Source: Azospirillum picis (GTDB lineage: Bacteria; Pseudomonadota; Alphaproteobacteria; Azospirillales; Azospirillaceae). From it: a stretch of DNA of 64,000 bases. The stretch is from contig NZ_JAGINO010000018.1 in the NCBI RefSeq assembly GCF_017876115.1, positions 1-64,000 of the forward strand, given 5' to 3'. The position numbers and the translations under genes were made by a program. Position 1 is the first letter of the stretch. Each line of letters opens with the position of its first letter. The notes below the pieces were generated by a model, which had not been told where the DNA came from, made no database searches, and worked only from the letters and a program-made list of their open reading frames with translations. Positions 51,246 to 59,333 of this stretch are shown piece by piece.

Positions 51246-51886
51246 ACGTCGCCGCCAAGATCTGCGGGCTGAGCGAACCCGCGAGCCTGCGCGCCGCCGT
51301 CGCCGGGGGCGCACGCTATGTCGGTTTCGTCTTCTTCCCGCGCAGCCCCCGCGCCGTCGCTCCGCCGCTCGCGGCGGAACTCGCCCGGCTGGTGCCCACC
51401 GGCGTGCGCTCCGTCGGCCTGTTCGTCGATCCGGATGACGAGTTCCTGGAGCATGTGACCGGGCAGGTGCCGCTCGACCTCATCCAGCTCCACGGCGGCG
51501 AGACCCCGCGCCGCATCGCCGAGATCAAGGGCCGCTACGCGCTTCCGGTGATGAAGGCGGTCAAGATCGGCGGGCCGGAGGATCTGGCCGCCGCGATGGA
51601 GGCGGCCGAGGTCGCGGACCGGCTGCTGTTCGACGCCAAGCCGCCGGCCAAGGTGTCGGCGCTGCCCGGCGGAAACGGCATTGCCTTCGACTGGACCATC
51701 CTGGCCGGCCGTGACTGGCCGCGTCCCTGGATGCTGTCGGGCGGCCTGACCGCAGAGAACGTCGCCGAGGCGGTGCGCGTCACCGGCGCCACCGAGGTCG
51801 ACGTGTCGTCGGGGGTGGAGGATCGGCCCGGCCACAAGGATCCGGCATTGATCCAGGCCTTCCTTTCGGCGGTGGCCGGGCTCTGA
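51242..51886 (+). CDS. trpF: Phosphoribosylanthranilate isomerase
   Basis: This 214-residue TIM-barrel enzyme acts in tryptophan synthesis. Its catalytic cysteine is in AAKICGLSEP at the N-terminus, and the aspartate is in LFVDPDDEFLEH. The phosphate-binding SGGLTAENVAEAV and the final DVSSGVED motif are present. It is coupled to pyrF by an ATGA overlap. The usual downstream trpB and trpA are not here; a c-di-GMP gene follows instead. Confidence 0.96.
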   Translation: MNVAAKICGLSEPASLRAAVAGGARYVGFVFFPRSPRAVAPPLAAELARLVPTGVRSVGLFVDPDDEFLEHVTGQVPLDLIQLHGGETPRRIAEIKGRYALPVMKAVKIGGPEDLAAAMEAAEVADRLLFDAKPPAKVSALPGGNGIAFDWTILAGRDWPRPWMLSGGLTAENVAEAVRVTGATEVDVSSGVEDRPGHKDPALIQAFLSAVAGL

Positions 51887-52016
51887 GCCCGCTGCGGGCG
51901 GCCTGCGGAAAGCCGCCCATGCGCCAACCTGTGCCGGAAGAGGATCTGTTCCGAGTGACGCCTCGGCCTATCTTGGTCGCATGGCGAGACCCCGCGGCAT
52001 CGGGTAGGATGCGGCC

Positions 52017-52937
52017 ATGAGCGGTTCGACCAGCGATCCCAACGTTCCCTCCACGACCGAGACGCTCGGCGCCGTGCTCGACGAGCATCTGCGCTGGGTC
52101 GGGCAATGGCAGCGCGCGGTCTTCTACCGAAACGGCATCGGCGGCGAACGGGCGTCCGCTCCCGCGTCCTTCATCGCCTGGTGCCAGGCCGCCCAGCGCG
52201 ACGACCTGCTGCAGCAGCCGGCGGTGCAGAAGCTGGCCACGCTGCACGAACAGATGCACCGTCAGGCGCGGCTGGTCCTGCTGAAGGCCCAGGGCGGCGA
52301 CCTGCCGACCGAAGCCGAGTACCAGGGGGTGATCGGCCGGTTCGAGGAGTTCATGCTGCATCTGCGCCGGATGGAGCGCGCCTTCGCCGCAGCGGCGTCC
52401 GGTCTCGATCCGCTGACCGGCCTGCGCACCCGCCGCGGCATGGCCGAGGCGCTGGAGCGCGAGCACAACCGCTTCCGCCGCGCCGGCCAGCCCTTCTGCG
52501 TCGCGCTGTGCGACATCGACAAGTTCAAGGGCATCAACGACACCTACGGCCACGACATCGGCGACCGGGTTCTTGCCGCCACCGCCGCCGTCATCAGCCG
52601 GGGCGTGCGCAGCTTCGACGAAGCCTTCCGCATGGGCGGGGAGGAATTCCTGGTCTGCCTCAAGGAGACCGGCATCGACGAGGGCTATGCCGTGATCGAA
52701 CGGCTGCGCATCGACCTCATGCGGTCGCCGGTGACGCTGCCCGACGGCCGGGTGATCCCGGTCACCGCCTCCTTCGGCCTTGTCGAGGCGGCGGCCGACC
52801 TGACGGTCGACGACCTGGTGGTCTGTGCCGACCGTGCCCTCTACCAGGCAAAGCACTCCGGCCGGAACCGCGTCATCCGCTATGGTCTCGACCGGCCGGA
52901 GCACAAGCCGGTGCCCGCCAAGGCCGGGCGGGGATAG
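52017..52937 (+). CDS. Diguanylate cyclase with CZB (zinc-sensing) domain, DgcZ-like
   Basis: This 306-residue cytoplasmic protein has an N-terminal CZB domain and a C-terminal GGDEF domain. The GGDEF domain is complete: catalytic motif GGEEF near residue 221, and an inhibitory I-site RSFD five residues before it. The CZB domain shows the zinc-ligand order of DgcZ: H in LDEHLRWVGQWQ, C in SFIAWCQA, and two H in LATLHEQMHRQA. By analogy with DgcZ, zinc should inhibit the cyclase. It should make c-di-GMP, opposing the two EAL proteins in the window. Confidence 0.9.
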   Translation: MSGSTSDPNVPSTTETLGAVLDEHLRWVGQWQRAVFYRNGIGGERASAPASFIAWCQAAQRDDLLQQPAVQKLATLHEQMHRQARLVLLKAQGGDLPTEAEYQGVIGRFEEFMLHLRRMERAFAAAASGLDPLTGLRTRRGMAEALEREHNRFRRAGQPFCVALCDIDKFKGINDTYGHDIGDRVLAATAAVISRGVRSFDEAFRMGGEEFLVCLKETGIDEGYAVIERLRIDLMRSPVTLPDGRVIPVTASFGLVEAAADLTVDDLVVCADRALYQAKHSGRNRVIRYGLDRPEHKPVPAKAGRG

Positions 52938-52979
52938 CGAGGACCGCCGGCGCAAGGTGCCGGCCGTGCAAACTGCCGG

Positions 52980-53594
52980 CTACGCCGCCGCCGCCGTGGG
53001 CGTCGTCACCGACGCCGCCAGGGGCGCCGCCAGGGGCGCCGCCACGGGGGGCGCCGGGATGGTGGCCGTGGAAGCGGTGGCCGCCGCGCGCCGGCTGCCG
53101 CGCAGGCGCAGCAGATTGCCGGCGGCGGAGAAGGCGTCGGATGCCATGGCGAAGGGCGACATCACCAGGGCGTTGTGGCTGATCCAGAAGACGCCGGCCG
53201 CCAGCAGCAGCATGCGCATGCGCACCGCGTCGGACTGCCAGCGGGCCAGGGTGGAAAAGGTGATGCCGAGGCTGGACAGCGCCGACGGAAGCCCGGACCA
53301 GGTCGCTCCGGCGATCACCGCGATGCCCGGCACCGTGGCGATGAAAACCGCCGTCTGCCAGCGGCTGCGCCCTTCCGGGATCGCCGCCAGCGCTTGCGCC
53401 ACCACCAGCAGGCATAGCGCTGCCGCGGTGTGGGCGCCGAGCAGCACATAGTGGGTGATGAACATCAGGTTGGTCAGGGCCTGCCCCGCCAGCAGGGAGC
53501 GGCGCCCCTTCATCAGCGGCCACAGGCACGAACCGGCGAATGCGGCAGCGCCGAAGGCATCGGCGATCGAGAAGGACGGCAGGTGGGACAGCAT
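52980..53594 (-). CDS. YgjV-like inner-membrane protein
   Basis: This 204-residue membrane protein has about five hydrophobic helices in the order found in YgjV: AFGAAAFAGSCLWPLMKGRRSLLAGQALTNLMFITHYVLLGA, then a GITFSTLARWQ and a VFWISHNALVMSPF segment. The last 35 residues are a low-complexity alanine/proline/threonine tail, coded partly by a direct repeat. Its function is unknown in any species. It is convergent with the diguanylate cyclase. Confidence 0.75.
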   Translation of the reverse strand: MLSHLPSFSIADAFGAAAFAGSCLWPLMKGRRSLLAGQALTNLMFITHYVLLGAHTAAALCLLVVAQALAAIPEGRSRWQTAVFIATVPGIAVIAGATWSGLPSALSSLGITFSTLARWQSDAVRMRMLLLAAGVFWISHNALVMSPFAMASDAFSAAGNLLRLRGSRRAAATASTATIPAPPVAAPLAAPLAASVTTPTAAAA

Positions 53595-53916
53595 GATGAG
53601 GGCTGGTCGCGGAGGTTGGGGCTGCGGGCAGGCGTCACCGTCCGGCCGCCCGCCTGGGTGCCGGGTTCGGATCTTCCGGAAAGGGAGTGTTGCCGCCCGG
53701 CCACGTTGGCACTGGTCTGCAACAGAGGCAGATCTACGCTTGGCAGTGCTCCCGCACCAACGGCCTTCATGGTGACCAGGGCTGCGCCGCCGGCATGGAA
53801 GAAAAAAGCGATCGGAACGGACGGGGTGGCTTGGGCGGACGCCGGGCTTGGCCACGCCGTGAGGTGCCGGGGTCAGGCGTATCGGGGTCAAGGCGTATCG
53901 GGACCAGGTGACGGGC
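53595..53916. other. Intergenic region upstream of the YgjV-like gene
   Basis: This 322-base gap holds no frame with homology. Near its end (53869-53902) an imperfect 15-16 base unit, GGTCAAGGCGTATCGGG, is repeated twice in tandem next to the ModE-like gene's 3' end. I see no other structure. Confidence 0.5.
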
Positions 53917-54309
53917 TTACGGTTCGGGCTGCGCCCCGCCAGCGTCGCTGCTCCCGGCGTCGCCCTCGCCGTCCTCCTTCAGCGCCTGGTCCAGCCAGCG
54001 CAAGTGCGGTTCCGCCGCCCGGCGGGCCTCTTCCTGCACCTGACGGTACCGGGCGACGACTTCCTGGCCGAGCGCGGTCAATCCGGCGCCGCCGCCCTCC
54101 CGCCCGCCGACGCTGGTGCGGATCACCGGCTCGCGGAAAGCGGTGTTCATCGTCTCCACCAGGAACCAGGCGCGCCTGAAGGTCATGTCCAGCGACCGCG
54201 CCGCAGCCGAGATCGATCCGGTGCGGTCGATGGCTTCGAGAAGCGCGATCTTGCCGGGGCCGATCGCGCCCGACGGGTGCAGGAAACGGACGCGAAGATC
54301 GGTCGACAT
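53917..54309 (-). CDS. ModE N-terminal/LysR-type winged-helix regulator
   Basis: This 130-residue regulator has only the winged-helix domain of ModE-like proteins: GPGKIALLEAIDRTGSISAAARSLDMTFRRAWFLVETMN, then VGGREGGGAGLTALGQEVVARYRQV. It lacks the C-terminal molybdate-binding (MOP) domains of full ModE, like the short ModE-type regulators of alphaproteobacteria. The tail is acidic and disordered. No molybdate transport genes lie next to it, so its target is unknown. Confidence 0.85.
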   Translation of the reverse strand: MSTDLRVRFLHPSGAIGPGKIALLEAIDRTGSISAAARSLDMTFRRAWFLVETMNTAFREPVIRTSVGGREGGGAGLTALGQEVVARYRQVQEEARRAAEPHLRWLDQALKEDGEGDAGSSDAGGAQPEP

Positions 54310-54467
54310 GATGCTCCGTTGCGGTCGTCGGTTTCGGCCTGGAGCGTGATCGCTTCAAGCGGCACCGCTTGAAACGATCACACGGAAAACCAAAAGCCTA
54401 GAGTCTGTCCCGTGCCGCTGGCTCCCGTCCCCGGGGCCTCGTCCGTACCCGTACGGCGCAGGAGGGC

Positions 54468-55469
54468 TCAGTCGGTCTCGGCCGCCTCGGCCAGGCCGAG
54501 GAAGGCCGGCAGGTCATGGGTGATGACATAGGTCGGGATCGGCGCCAGGAAGTCGCGCATCCGTCCTTTCTCGACGAAGCGCTTGCGGAAGCGGGAGTGG
54601 GTGAACAGGTTGCCCAGCTTCGGCACGATGCCGCCCGCGATGTAGATGCCGCCGCGCGCGCCGAGCGTCAGCGCCAGGTTGCCGGCCACGGTGCCGAGCA
54701 TGGCGCAGAACATCTCCACCGCTTCCGTGCAATGGGGTTCGGTGCCGGCCAGCGCATGGTCGGTGATCTCGGCCGGGGTGAGGGAGGCCGGCTCGCGGCC
54801 GTCGATGATCGACAGCGCCTGGTAGAGGTTGATCAGTCCCGGTCCCGACAGCACCCGTTCGGCCGAGACATGATCGAAGCTTTTGCGCAACTGCGCGAGC
54901 ACGCTGCTCTCGCGGTCGCTGACCGGCGCCATGGTTGTATGGCCGCCCTCGCCCGACAGCGCGGTCCAGCGTCCTCCGGCCGCGGGAACGAGGCCCGACA
55001 CGCCGAGGCCGCTGCCCGGCCCCAGGACGCCGACGACCATTCCAGCCAGGGGGGTGCCGTCGCCGACCTGCCGCAGGTCCTCCGGCGCCAGCCGCGGAAC
55101 CGACAGGGCGACCGCCGTGAAGTCGTTGATGACCTTCAGCCCCTCCAGGCCCAGCGCGTTGCGCACCTGGCCGACGGAGAACTCCCAGACGAGGTTGGTC
55201 ATGGCGATGCGGTCGCCGGTCACCGGCCCGGCGACGGCGAAGGCGCCGCGCCGCGGCCGGCCCGGGGTGCCGTGCGCCGCCAGCCCGGCCGCCGTGAGAT
55301 AGGCGGTCGCCGCATCCTCGATCGACGCGTAGTTGGCGCAGCGCAGCACGCGGACCTCGCGGACCACGCGCCCGTCGATCAGGCCGAAGCGCGCGTTGGT
55401 GCCGCCGATGTCGGCGACGAGAATGGGGGAGCCGGCGGCGGGAACGATGGGGGTGTGATCGGCGGTCAT
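54468..55469 (-). CDS. glk: Glucokinase
   Basis: This 333-residue ROK-unrelated, proteobacterial-type glucokinase phosphorylates glucose with ATP. Its motifs are LVADIGGTNARFGL near residue 17, VWEFSVGQVRNAL, KVINDFTAVALSVPRL, VLGPGSGLGVSGLVP and IYIAGGIVPKL. It lies 36 bases after the otsA stop on the same strand, so the two probably share a transcript. Glucose-6-phosphate from this step is also a substrate of OtsA. Confidence 0.95.
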   Translation of the reverse strand: MTADHTPIVPAAGSPILVADIGGTNARFGLIDGRVVREVRVLRCANYASIEDAATAYLTAAGLAAHGTPGRPRRGAFAVAGPVTGDRIAMTNLVWEFSVGQVRNALGLEGLKVINDFTAVALSVPRLAPEDLRQVGDGTPLAGMVVGVLGPGSGLGVSGLVPAAGGRWTALSGEGGHTTMAPVSDRESSVLAQLRKSFDHVSAERVLSGPGLINLYQALSIIDGREPASLTPAEITDHALAGTEPHCTEAVEMFCAMLGTVAGNLALTLGARGGIYIAGGIVPKLGNLFTHSRFRKRFVEKGRMRDFLAPIPTYVITHDLPAFLGLAEAAETD

Positions 55470-55505
55470 GGCTGCGGGTCTGTCGCTGGTGGGCCGGACG
55501 GAGCG

Positions 55506-56915
55506 TCAGGTGGCCGGAAAGTCATACGGTGCGCGCGTCAGCGCGTCCACATAGCTTTCACGCCACCAGCCGATGTGGTGCGACCGCAGCGTCCGCATCA
55601 TCGCGGCGTGACGTTCCTTGCGCTCGCCGAGCGGCATGGTCAGCGCCCGCTGCAGCGCATCGCCGACGCCCTCGATGTCGAAGGGGTTGACGATCAGCGC
55701 CTCACCCAGTTCCTGCGCCGCGCCGGCGAACTGCGACAGGACCAGCACGCCCGGGTCTTCGGCATCCTGGCAGGCGACATATTCCTTGGCGACCAGGTTC
55801 ATGCCGTCGCGCAGCGGCGTCACCAGCCCGACATTCGCCAGACGGTAGAAGCCGGCCAGCACGCGCTGGCCGAAACTGCGGTTCAGGTAGCGGATCGGCT
55901 GCCAGTCGAATTCCGCGAAGCGGCCGTTGATGCGGCCGGCCATCTCCGACAGCTCGCGGCGGATGGCGATGTATTCCGGCACATCCTCGCGGCTCGGCGG
56001 GGCGACCTGCAGGAAGGTGACGCGGTTGCAATGCTCCGGATAGCTTTCCAGCAGCTGCTCGAAGGCGGCGAAGCGCTGCGGCAGCCCCTTGGAATAGTCC
56101 AGCCGGTCGACGCCGATGATCAGGCGGCGGCCGACCAGGCTTTCGCGCAGCCGCTCGGCCTGGCGCGAGCGGCCGGCGGTGCGGGCCAGGCTTTCCAGCG
56201 CCTCGGTGTCGATGCTGATCGGGAAGACCTTCGCCAGCAGGGTGCGGCCGAAGGCGCGGATGATCGCGCTGCCGTAGGCGCCGCGCTGCTCGACCTGCCC
56301 GTCGGTCTCGCGGCGGATGTAGTCGCAGAAGCCGCGCAGGTCGGTGGCGGTGTGGAAGCCGACCAGATCGTAGGCGCACAGCTCGCGCACCAGGTCGCGG
56401 TGGTTGGGCAGGGCGGTCAGAAGTTCCGGTGGCGGGAAGGGCGTGTGCAGGAAGAAGCCCATGCGCTGCGAGCAGCCGCGGCGGCGCAGCTCGTCGCCGA
56501 AGGGGATCAGGTGGTAGTCGTGCACCCAGATCATGTCGTCGGCGCGCAGCAGCGGCTCCAGCTTGTCGGCGAAGTAGGCGTTGACCCGCTCGTACCCCTC
56601 GCGCGTGCGCCGGTTCACCGAGATCAGCCCGAGCCGGTAATGGAACAGCGGCCATAAGGTCTGGTTGGCGAAGCCGTTGTAGTATTCCTCGTGGTCGCGG
56701 CGGCCGAGATCCAGGGTGGCGTAGGTCAGCTTGCCCGCCTCCGTCCGGGTCGGTTCCGCCTGCGACTCCCCGTCGACGACCTTTCCGCTCCACCCGAACC
56801 AAATTCCCCCGGTCTTCTTCAGCGCGGCCAGGATGGCGACGGCAAGACCGCCGGCGGCCTGCTTGCCCTCTTCCACAAGGGCCACCCGGTTGGAAACGAC
56901 GACGAGCCTGCTCAC
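55506..56915 (-). CDS. otsA: Trehalose-6-phosphate synthase
   Basis: This 469-residue GT20 glycosyltransferase joins UDP-glucose and glucose-6-phosphate to trehalose-6-phosphate. I start at a GTG, preceded by AAGGAG, that gives SRLVVVSNRVAL as N-terminus, the normal family beginning. Conserved parts are IWVHDYHLIP, GFFLHTPFPPPELL, IIGVDRLDYSKGLPQR and DGMNLVAKEYVACQ. No trehalose-phosphatase (otsB) gene lies within the window. The product supports osmotic and desiccation tolerance. glk follows on the same strand. Confidence 0.94.
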   Translation of the reverse strand: MSRLVVVSNRVALVEEGKQAAGGLAVAILAALKKTGGIWFGWSGKVVDGESQAEPTRTEAGKLTYATLDLGRRDHEEYYNGFANQTLWPLFHYRLGLISVNRRTREGYERVNAYFADKLEPLLRADDMIWVHDYHLIPFGDELRRRGCSQRMGFFLHTPFPPPELLTALPNHRDLVRELCAYDLVGFHTATDLRGFCDYIRRETDGQVEQRGAYGSAIIRAFGRTLLAKVFPISIDTEALESLARTAGRSRQAERLRESLVGRRLIIGVDRLDYSKGLPQRFAAFEQLLESYPEHCNRVTFLQVAPPSREDVPEYIAIRRELSEMAGRINGRFAEFDWQPIRYLNRSFGQRVLAGFYRLANVGLVTPLRDGMNLVAKEYVACQDAEDPGVLVLSQFAGAAQELGEALIVNPFDIEGVGDALQRALTMPLGERKERHAAMMRTLRSHHIGWWRESYVDALTRAPYDFPAT

Positions 56916-57242
56916 GATGTTCTTCTCCTTATTGGCCGCCGGCAGGGCGTTCCGCAGCCCTCGGATCGGCAGGGCGGCGGGGGGTGCCCCGGTATCGCTC
57001 CAGCCTGCGGGCCAAGTGCGAAACGAGCGTCGGCGAGCTTGGTTCCGAAGACCGGCCATACAGTCCAAAGCACCATGCCCTCATGACCATTGGGTCAGGG
57101 TTCTCCATGAAAGGTAATGGTGCGGCGCAGCATGATTCCCGAGCGAACTATCCGGTTGGCGATAGGTGGGTTCGCCTTAACTCAATGAAACCTTTGAGAA
57201 ATCCTTTTTTCCTTGAAGCCCGGCGGCGGCACATTCATATTG

Positions 57243-57349
57243 TGCAGTGCGGCAACGGTCATGCTGTCGGCATGGTCGTTGGCGTAACGCACTTCTTGGG
57301 CGTTTCCTCCCTAGACTGAGGCCGCGGGTTCGCCCGCGGCCCTTTTTTT
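57243..57349 (+). ncRNA. Candidate small RNA with anti-Shine-Dalgarno-like motif (copy A)
   Basis: An orphan intrinsic terminator stands without any plus-strand gene upstream: stem GGCCGCGGG (57320-57328), loop TTCG, stem CCCGCGGCC (57333-57341), then seven T residues. Directly before it is TTTCCTCC (57303-57310), complementary to ribosome-binding sites. The same motif-plus-terminator layout recurs at 63.9 kb. Its 5' end is not clear; the start given is a guess from a possible CATATT -10 box at 57236-57241. It lies in the 545-base gap between otsA and the amidohydrolase gene. Confidence 0.55.
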
Positions 57350-57350
57350 G
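57313..57350 (+). terminator. Orphan intrinsic terminator, end of small RNA candidate A
   Basis: A nine-pair GC stem with a TTCG tetraloop is followed by seven T residues. No plus-strand coding gene ends here; the flanking genes read on the minus strand. Confidence 0.85.
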
Positions 57351-57460
57351 TCCAAACCGCGGCGTGCGGACAGCCAAGGCACAGGTTCCGGCGACGGCGA
57401 CCCGTGGCAATCCTCGGGCGGGGGCGCAAGTCCGCCATGGGGCCCGGCGGCTCCACCCGG

Positions 57461-58399
57461 TCAGCGCGGACCCAGCCCGTCGGAGGGGAGCAGGCCCAGG
57501 GTATCGACCAGGGCGGTCATGTGGCGTGACAGCACGTCGAGGTATGGCAGCCGGGTCAACGTCGCCTCGTCCATGTAGAGGTCGCGGGCGATCTCGATCT
57601 GCAGCGCGTGGATGCCCTGGCGTGGCCGGCCGTAGTGGCGCGTGGTGTAGCCGCCGGCATAGGGATTGTTGCGGCTGACGGCGTAGCCGAGCCCGCGCAG
57701 GAAATCCTCCGCGGCGTCGATGATCGCCGGGGCGCAGGCGTTGCCGAAGCAGTCGCCGAGCACGATCTCCGGCTGGTTGCCGCGGCTGCCGCCGCGCCCG
57801 CCTTTGGTGCCGGCGGCGGTGTTCGGCGCCGACGACGGCATGGAATGGCAGTCGACCAGCAGGGCGTGGCCGAAGGCGTCGCGCGTCTCGTCGACCAGCC
57901 GGCGCAGGGCGGCATGGTAGGGCAGGTAGCAACGGTTGATGCGGTCGAGCGCCTCGGCGAAACGCAGCCTGCCCTTGTAGATGTCCTCGCCGTTGGCGAC
58001 GACCCGGGCGATGGTGCCGAGCCCTGCCGCCACGCGCGGGGAGCGGCTGTTGACGTAGGCCGGGAGCGGATCGGCGAACATTTCCGGATCCAGTTCGTAG
58101 GCCTCGCGGTTGACGTCCAGATAGGCGCGCGGGAACAGGGCGCGGATCAGCGGGGCGCCCAGCCCGGGGGAAAAGGCGAAGATTTGGTCGACGAAGCAAT
58201 CCTCGGACTTGCGCAGTGCCTGCGCATCGAGCCGCGAGGAGGCCAGGAAGCCGGCGGAATAGGCGTTTCCGCTGTGCGGCGAGGCCAGCACGAGCGGAAG
58301 CCTCCGGCACGGCGGGGCCAGAATCTCGAAGGCCGGGGCGTCGATTGCCGGATCGGACCCGGCGCCGGCGTCGCGTTGCGCGTCGAAGGAGGCATCCAT
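57461..58399 (-). CDS. N-formylglutamate amidohydrolase
   Basis: This 312-residue metal-dependent hydrolase releases glutamate from N-formylglutamate or related formyl amides, as in the last step of one histidine-degradation route. Recognisable segments are VLASPHSGNAY near residue 35, LRKSEDCFVDQIFAFSP, FPRAYLDVNREAYELDPEMF, and the metal motif ALLVDCHSMPS near 179. Other histidine-use genes are absent nearby. It ends about 110 bases from the small RNA candidate's terminator. Confidence 0.9.
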   Translation of the reverse strand: MDASFDAQRDAGAGSDPAIDAPAFEILAPPCRRLPLVLASPHSGNAYSAGFLASSRLDAQALRKSEDCFVDQIFAFSPGLGAPLIRALFPRAYLDVNREAYELDPEMFADPLPAYVNSRSPRVAAGLGTIARVVANGEDIYKGRLRFAEALDRINRCYLPYHAALRRLVDETRDAFGHALLVDCHSMPSSAPNTAAGTKGGRGGSRGNQPEIVLGDCFGNACAPAIIDAAEDFLRGLGYAVSRNNPYAGGYTTRHYGRPRQGIHALQIEIARDLYMDEATLTRLPYLDVLSRHMTALVDTLGLLPSDGLGPR

Positions 58400-58507
58400 A
58401 GGCCAATGATGTAATGGACGCAGGCCCCGCTGTCACTGGACTGGCCGCCCAACCGCCGCTGGCGGCCGGAAAAAAGCAGGGGCGGCGAAGATTCCTCAAC
58501 AAAGGGC

Positions 58508-58536
58508 TTGCGCGCCGGCCCGGGGGTGGGTATACA
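58508..58536 (+). promoter_or_regulatory. Promoter of tRNA-Val
   Basis: TTGCGC (58508-58513) and TATACA (58531-58536) are separated by 17 bases, predicting a start near 58543 and a leader of about 48 bases. Confidence 0.65.
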
Positions 58537-58590
58537 CCCGCCCACGCCGGACGGAACGACGCCAAGCGCTCCTCCACCGGCCGATACAGT

Positions 58591-58665
58591 GGGCGGTTAG
58601 CTCAGCGGGAGAGCACTACGTTGACATCGTAGGGGTCACTGGTTCAATCCCAGTACCGCCCACCA
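58591..58665 (+). tRNA. tRNA-Val, anticodon GAC
   Basis: The sequence folds as a complete tRNA: acceptor GGGCGGT/ACCGCCC, D-loop AGCTCAGCGGGAGAGC, anticodon stem CTACG/CGTAG with loop TTGACAT (anticodon GAC, 58623-58625), T-loop GGTTCAATCC. The 3' CCA is encoded. Confidence 0.97.
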
Positions 58666-58670
58666 TTCTG

Positions 58671-58704
58671 AAGGCCGCGAACCTCAACGGGTTCGCGGCC
58701 TTCT
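58671..58704 (+). terminator. Terminator after tRNA-Val
   Basis: AAGGCCGCGAACC TCAAC GGGTTCGCGGCCTT forms a stem of about thirteen pairs, followed by a short T/C stretch, five bases after the tRNA. Confidence 0.85.
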
Positions 58705-58775
58705 CCCGTTCTGGGGATGAGGCTTCGCCCGGCGGCGTCCCTTGCCAAGCCGCCCCGGTGCCCGGCGCGGCCATC

Positions 58776-59135
58776 CTATTGCCTGATCAGCCAGGGATGC
58801 GGCACCTCGCTGGGGGCGATTTCCGTGCCGTCGGGCCGAAGCCCCTGGCCGACGCGGACCATGCCGCCGGCCGGGCTGGCGGCCCTACCTTGAGCCGCAG
58901 TGCCGCCCTGCCGTGTGTCGAGCGCCACCGTATCCTTTTCCGGATCGACGGCGCGTGGCGCCCCGGCCGGCATCGCCGCGTTTGGCAGTGCTGCGGTCTG
59001 CGGAGCCGCCATGCTTCCCGTCACCGTCTCTCCCGCCGCCGGTCCCGCGTTCCACAGCATCACCGCCAACGGCGCCGTGATCGACACCGCCAGCCGCCGG
59101 AACTCCGCGCCATTCCAGTTCATACCCGCCTCCAT
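58776..59135 (-). CDS. Small secreted or membrane-anchored protein, uncharacterised
   Basis: This is a 119-residue protein with an N-terminal hydrophobic segment (RRLAVSITAPLAVMLWNAGPAAG), likely a signal peptide. A low-complexity alanine/proline-rich body ends in TEIAPSEVPHPWLIRQ. I do not know the family. Two in-frame ATGs, at 59135 and 59123, are possible starts; a longer frame upstream looks non-coding. Confidence is moderate because of the composition. Confidence 0.5.
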   Translation of the reverse strand: MEAGMNWNGAEFRRLAVSITAPLAVMLWNAGPAAGETVTGSMAAPQTAALPNAAMPAGAPRAVDPEKDTVALDTRQGGTAAQGRAASPAGGMVRVGQGLRPDGTEIAPSEVPHPWLIRQ

Positions 59136-59333
59136 GGTCAATGCCGGCCCGTGGCCGCTCCCGTCTCCCTCGGCCTCCCGCCGGGGAGCAGCCGGGGGCA
59201 CCGCTGTGGTCCAGGGTCGCGGGGCAATGGCGGCCCGACATCGTGCGAACGCAGGAGACATGGCCTTCCGGAGGATGCCCTACCTCCATCGCGCCGTCCG
59301 GTATGCCGGGCGCGGTTGCGCGGGCCTGCACCG

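Noticed and set aside
57214..57259. A 26-residue leader peptide on the minus strand opposite small RNA candidate A
   Set aside because: A short frame (MTVAALHNMN...) exists, but it has no ribosome-binding site of note and the terminator faces the other way, which supports a plus-strand RNA.
57177..58577. A 466-codon frame extending over the N-formylglutamate amidohydrolase gene
   Set aside because: A shadow frame; the real gene (57461-58399) is in another frame with a complete active site.
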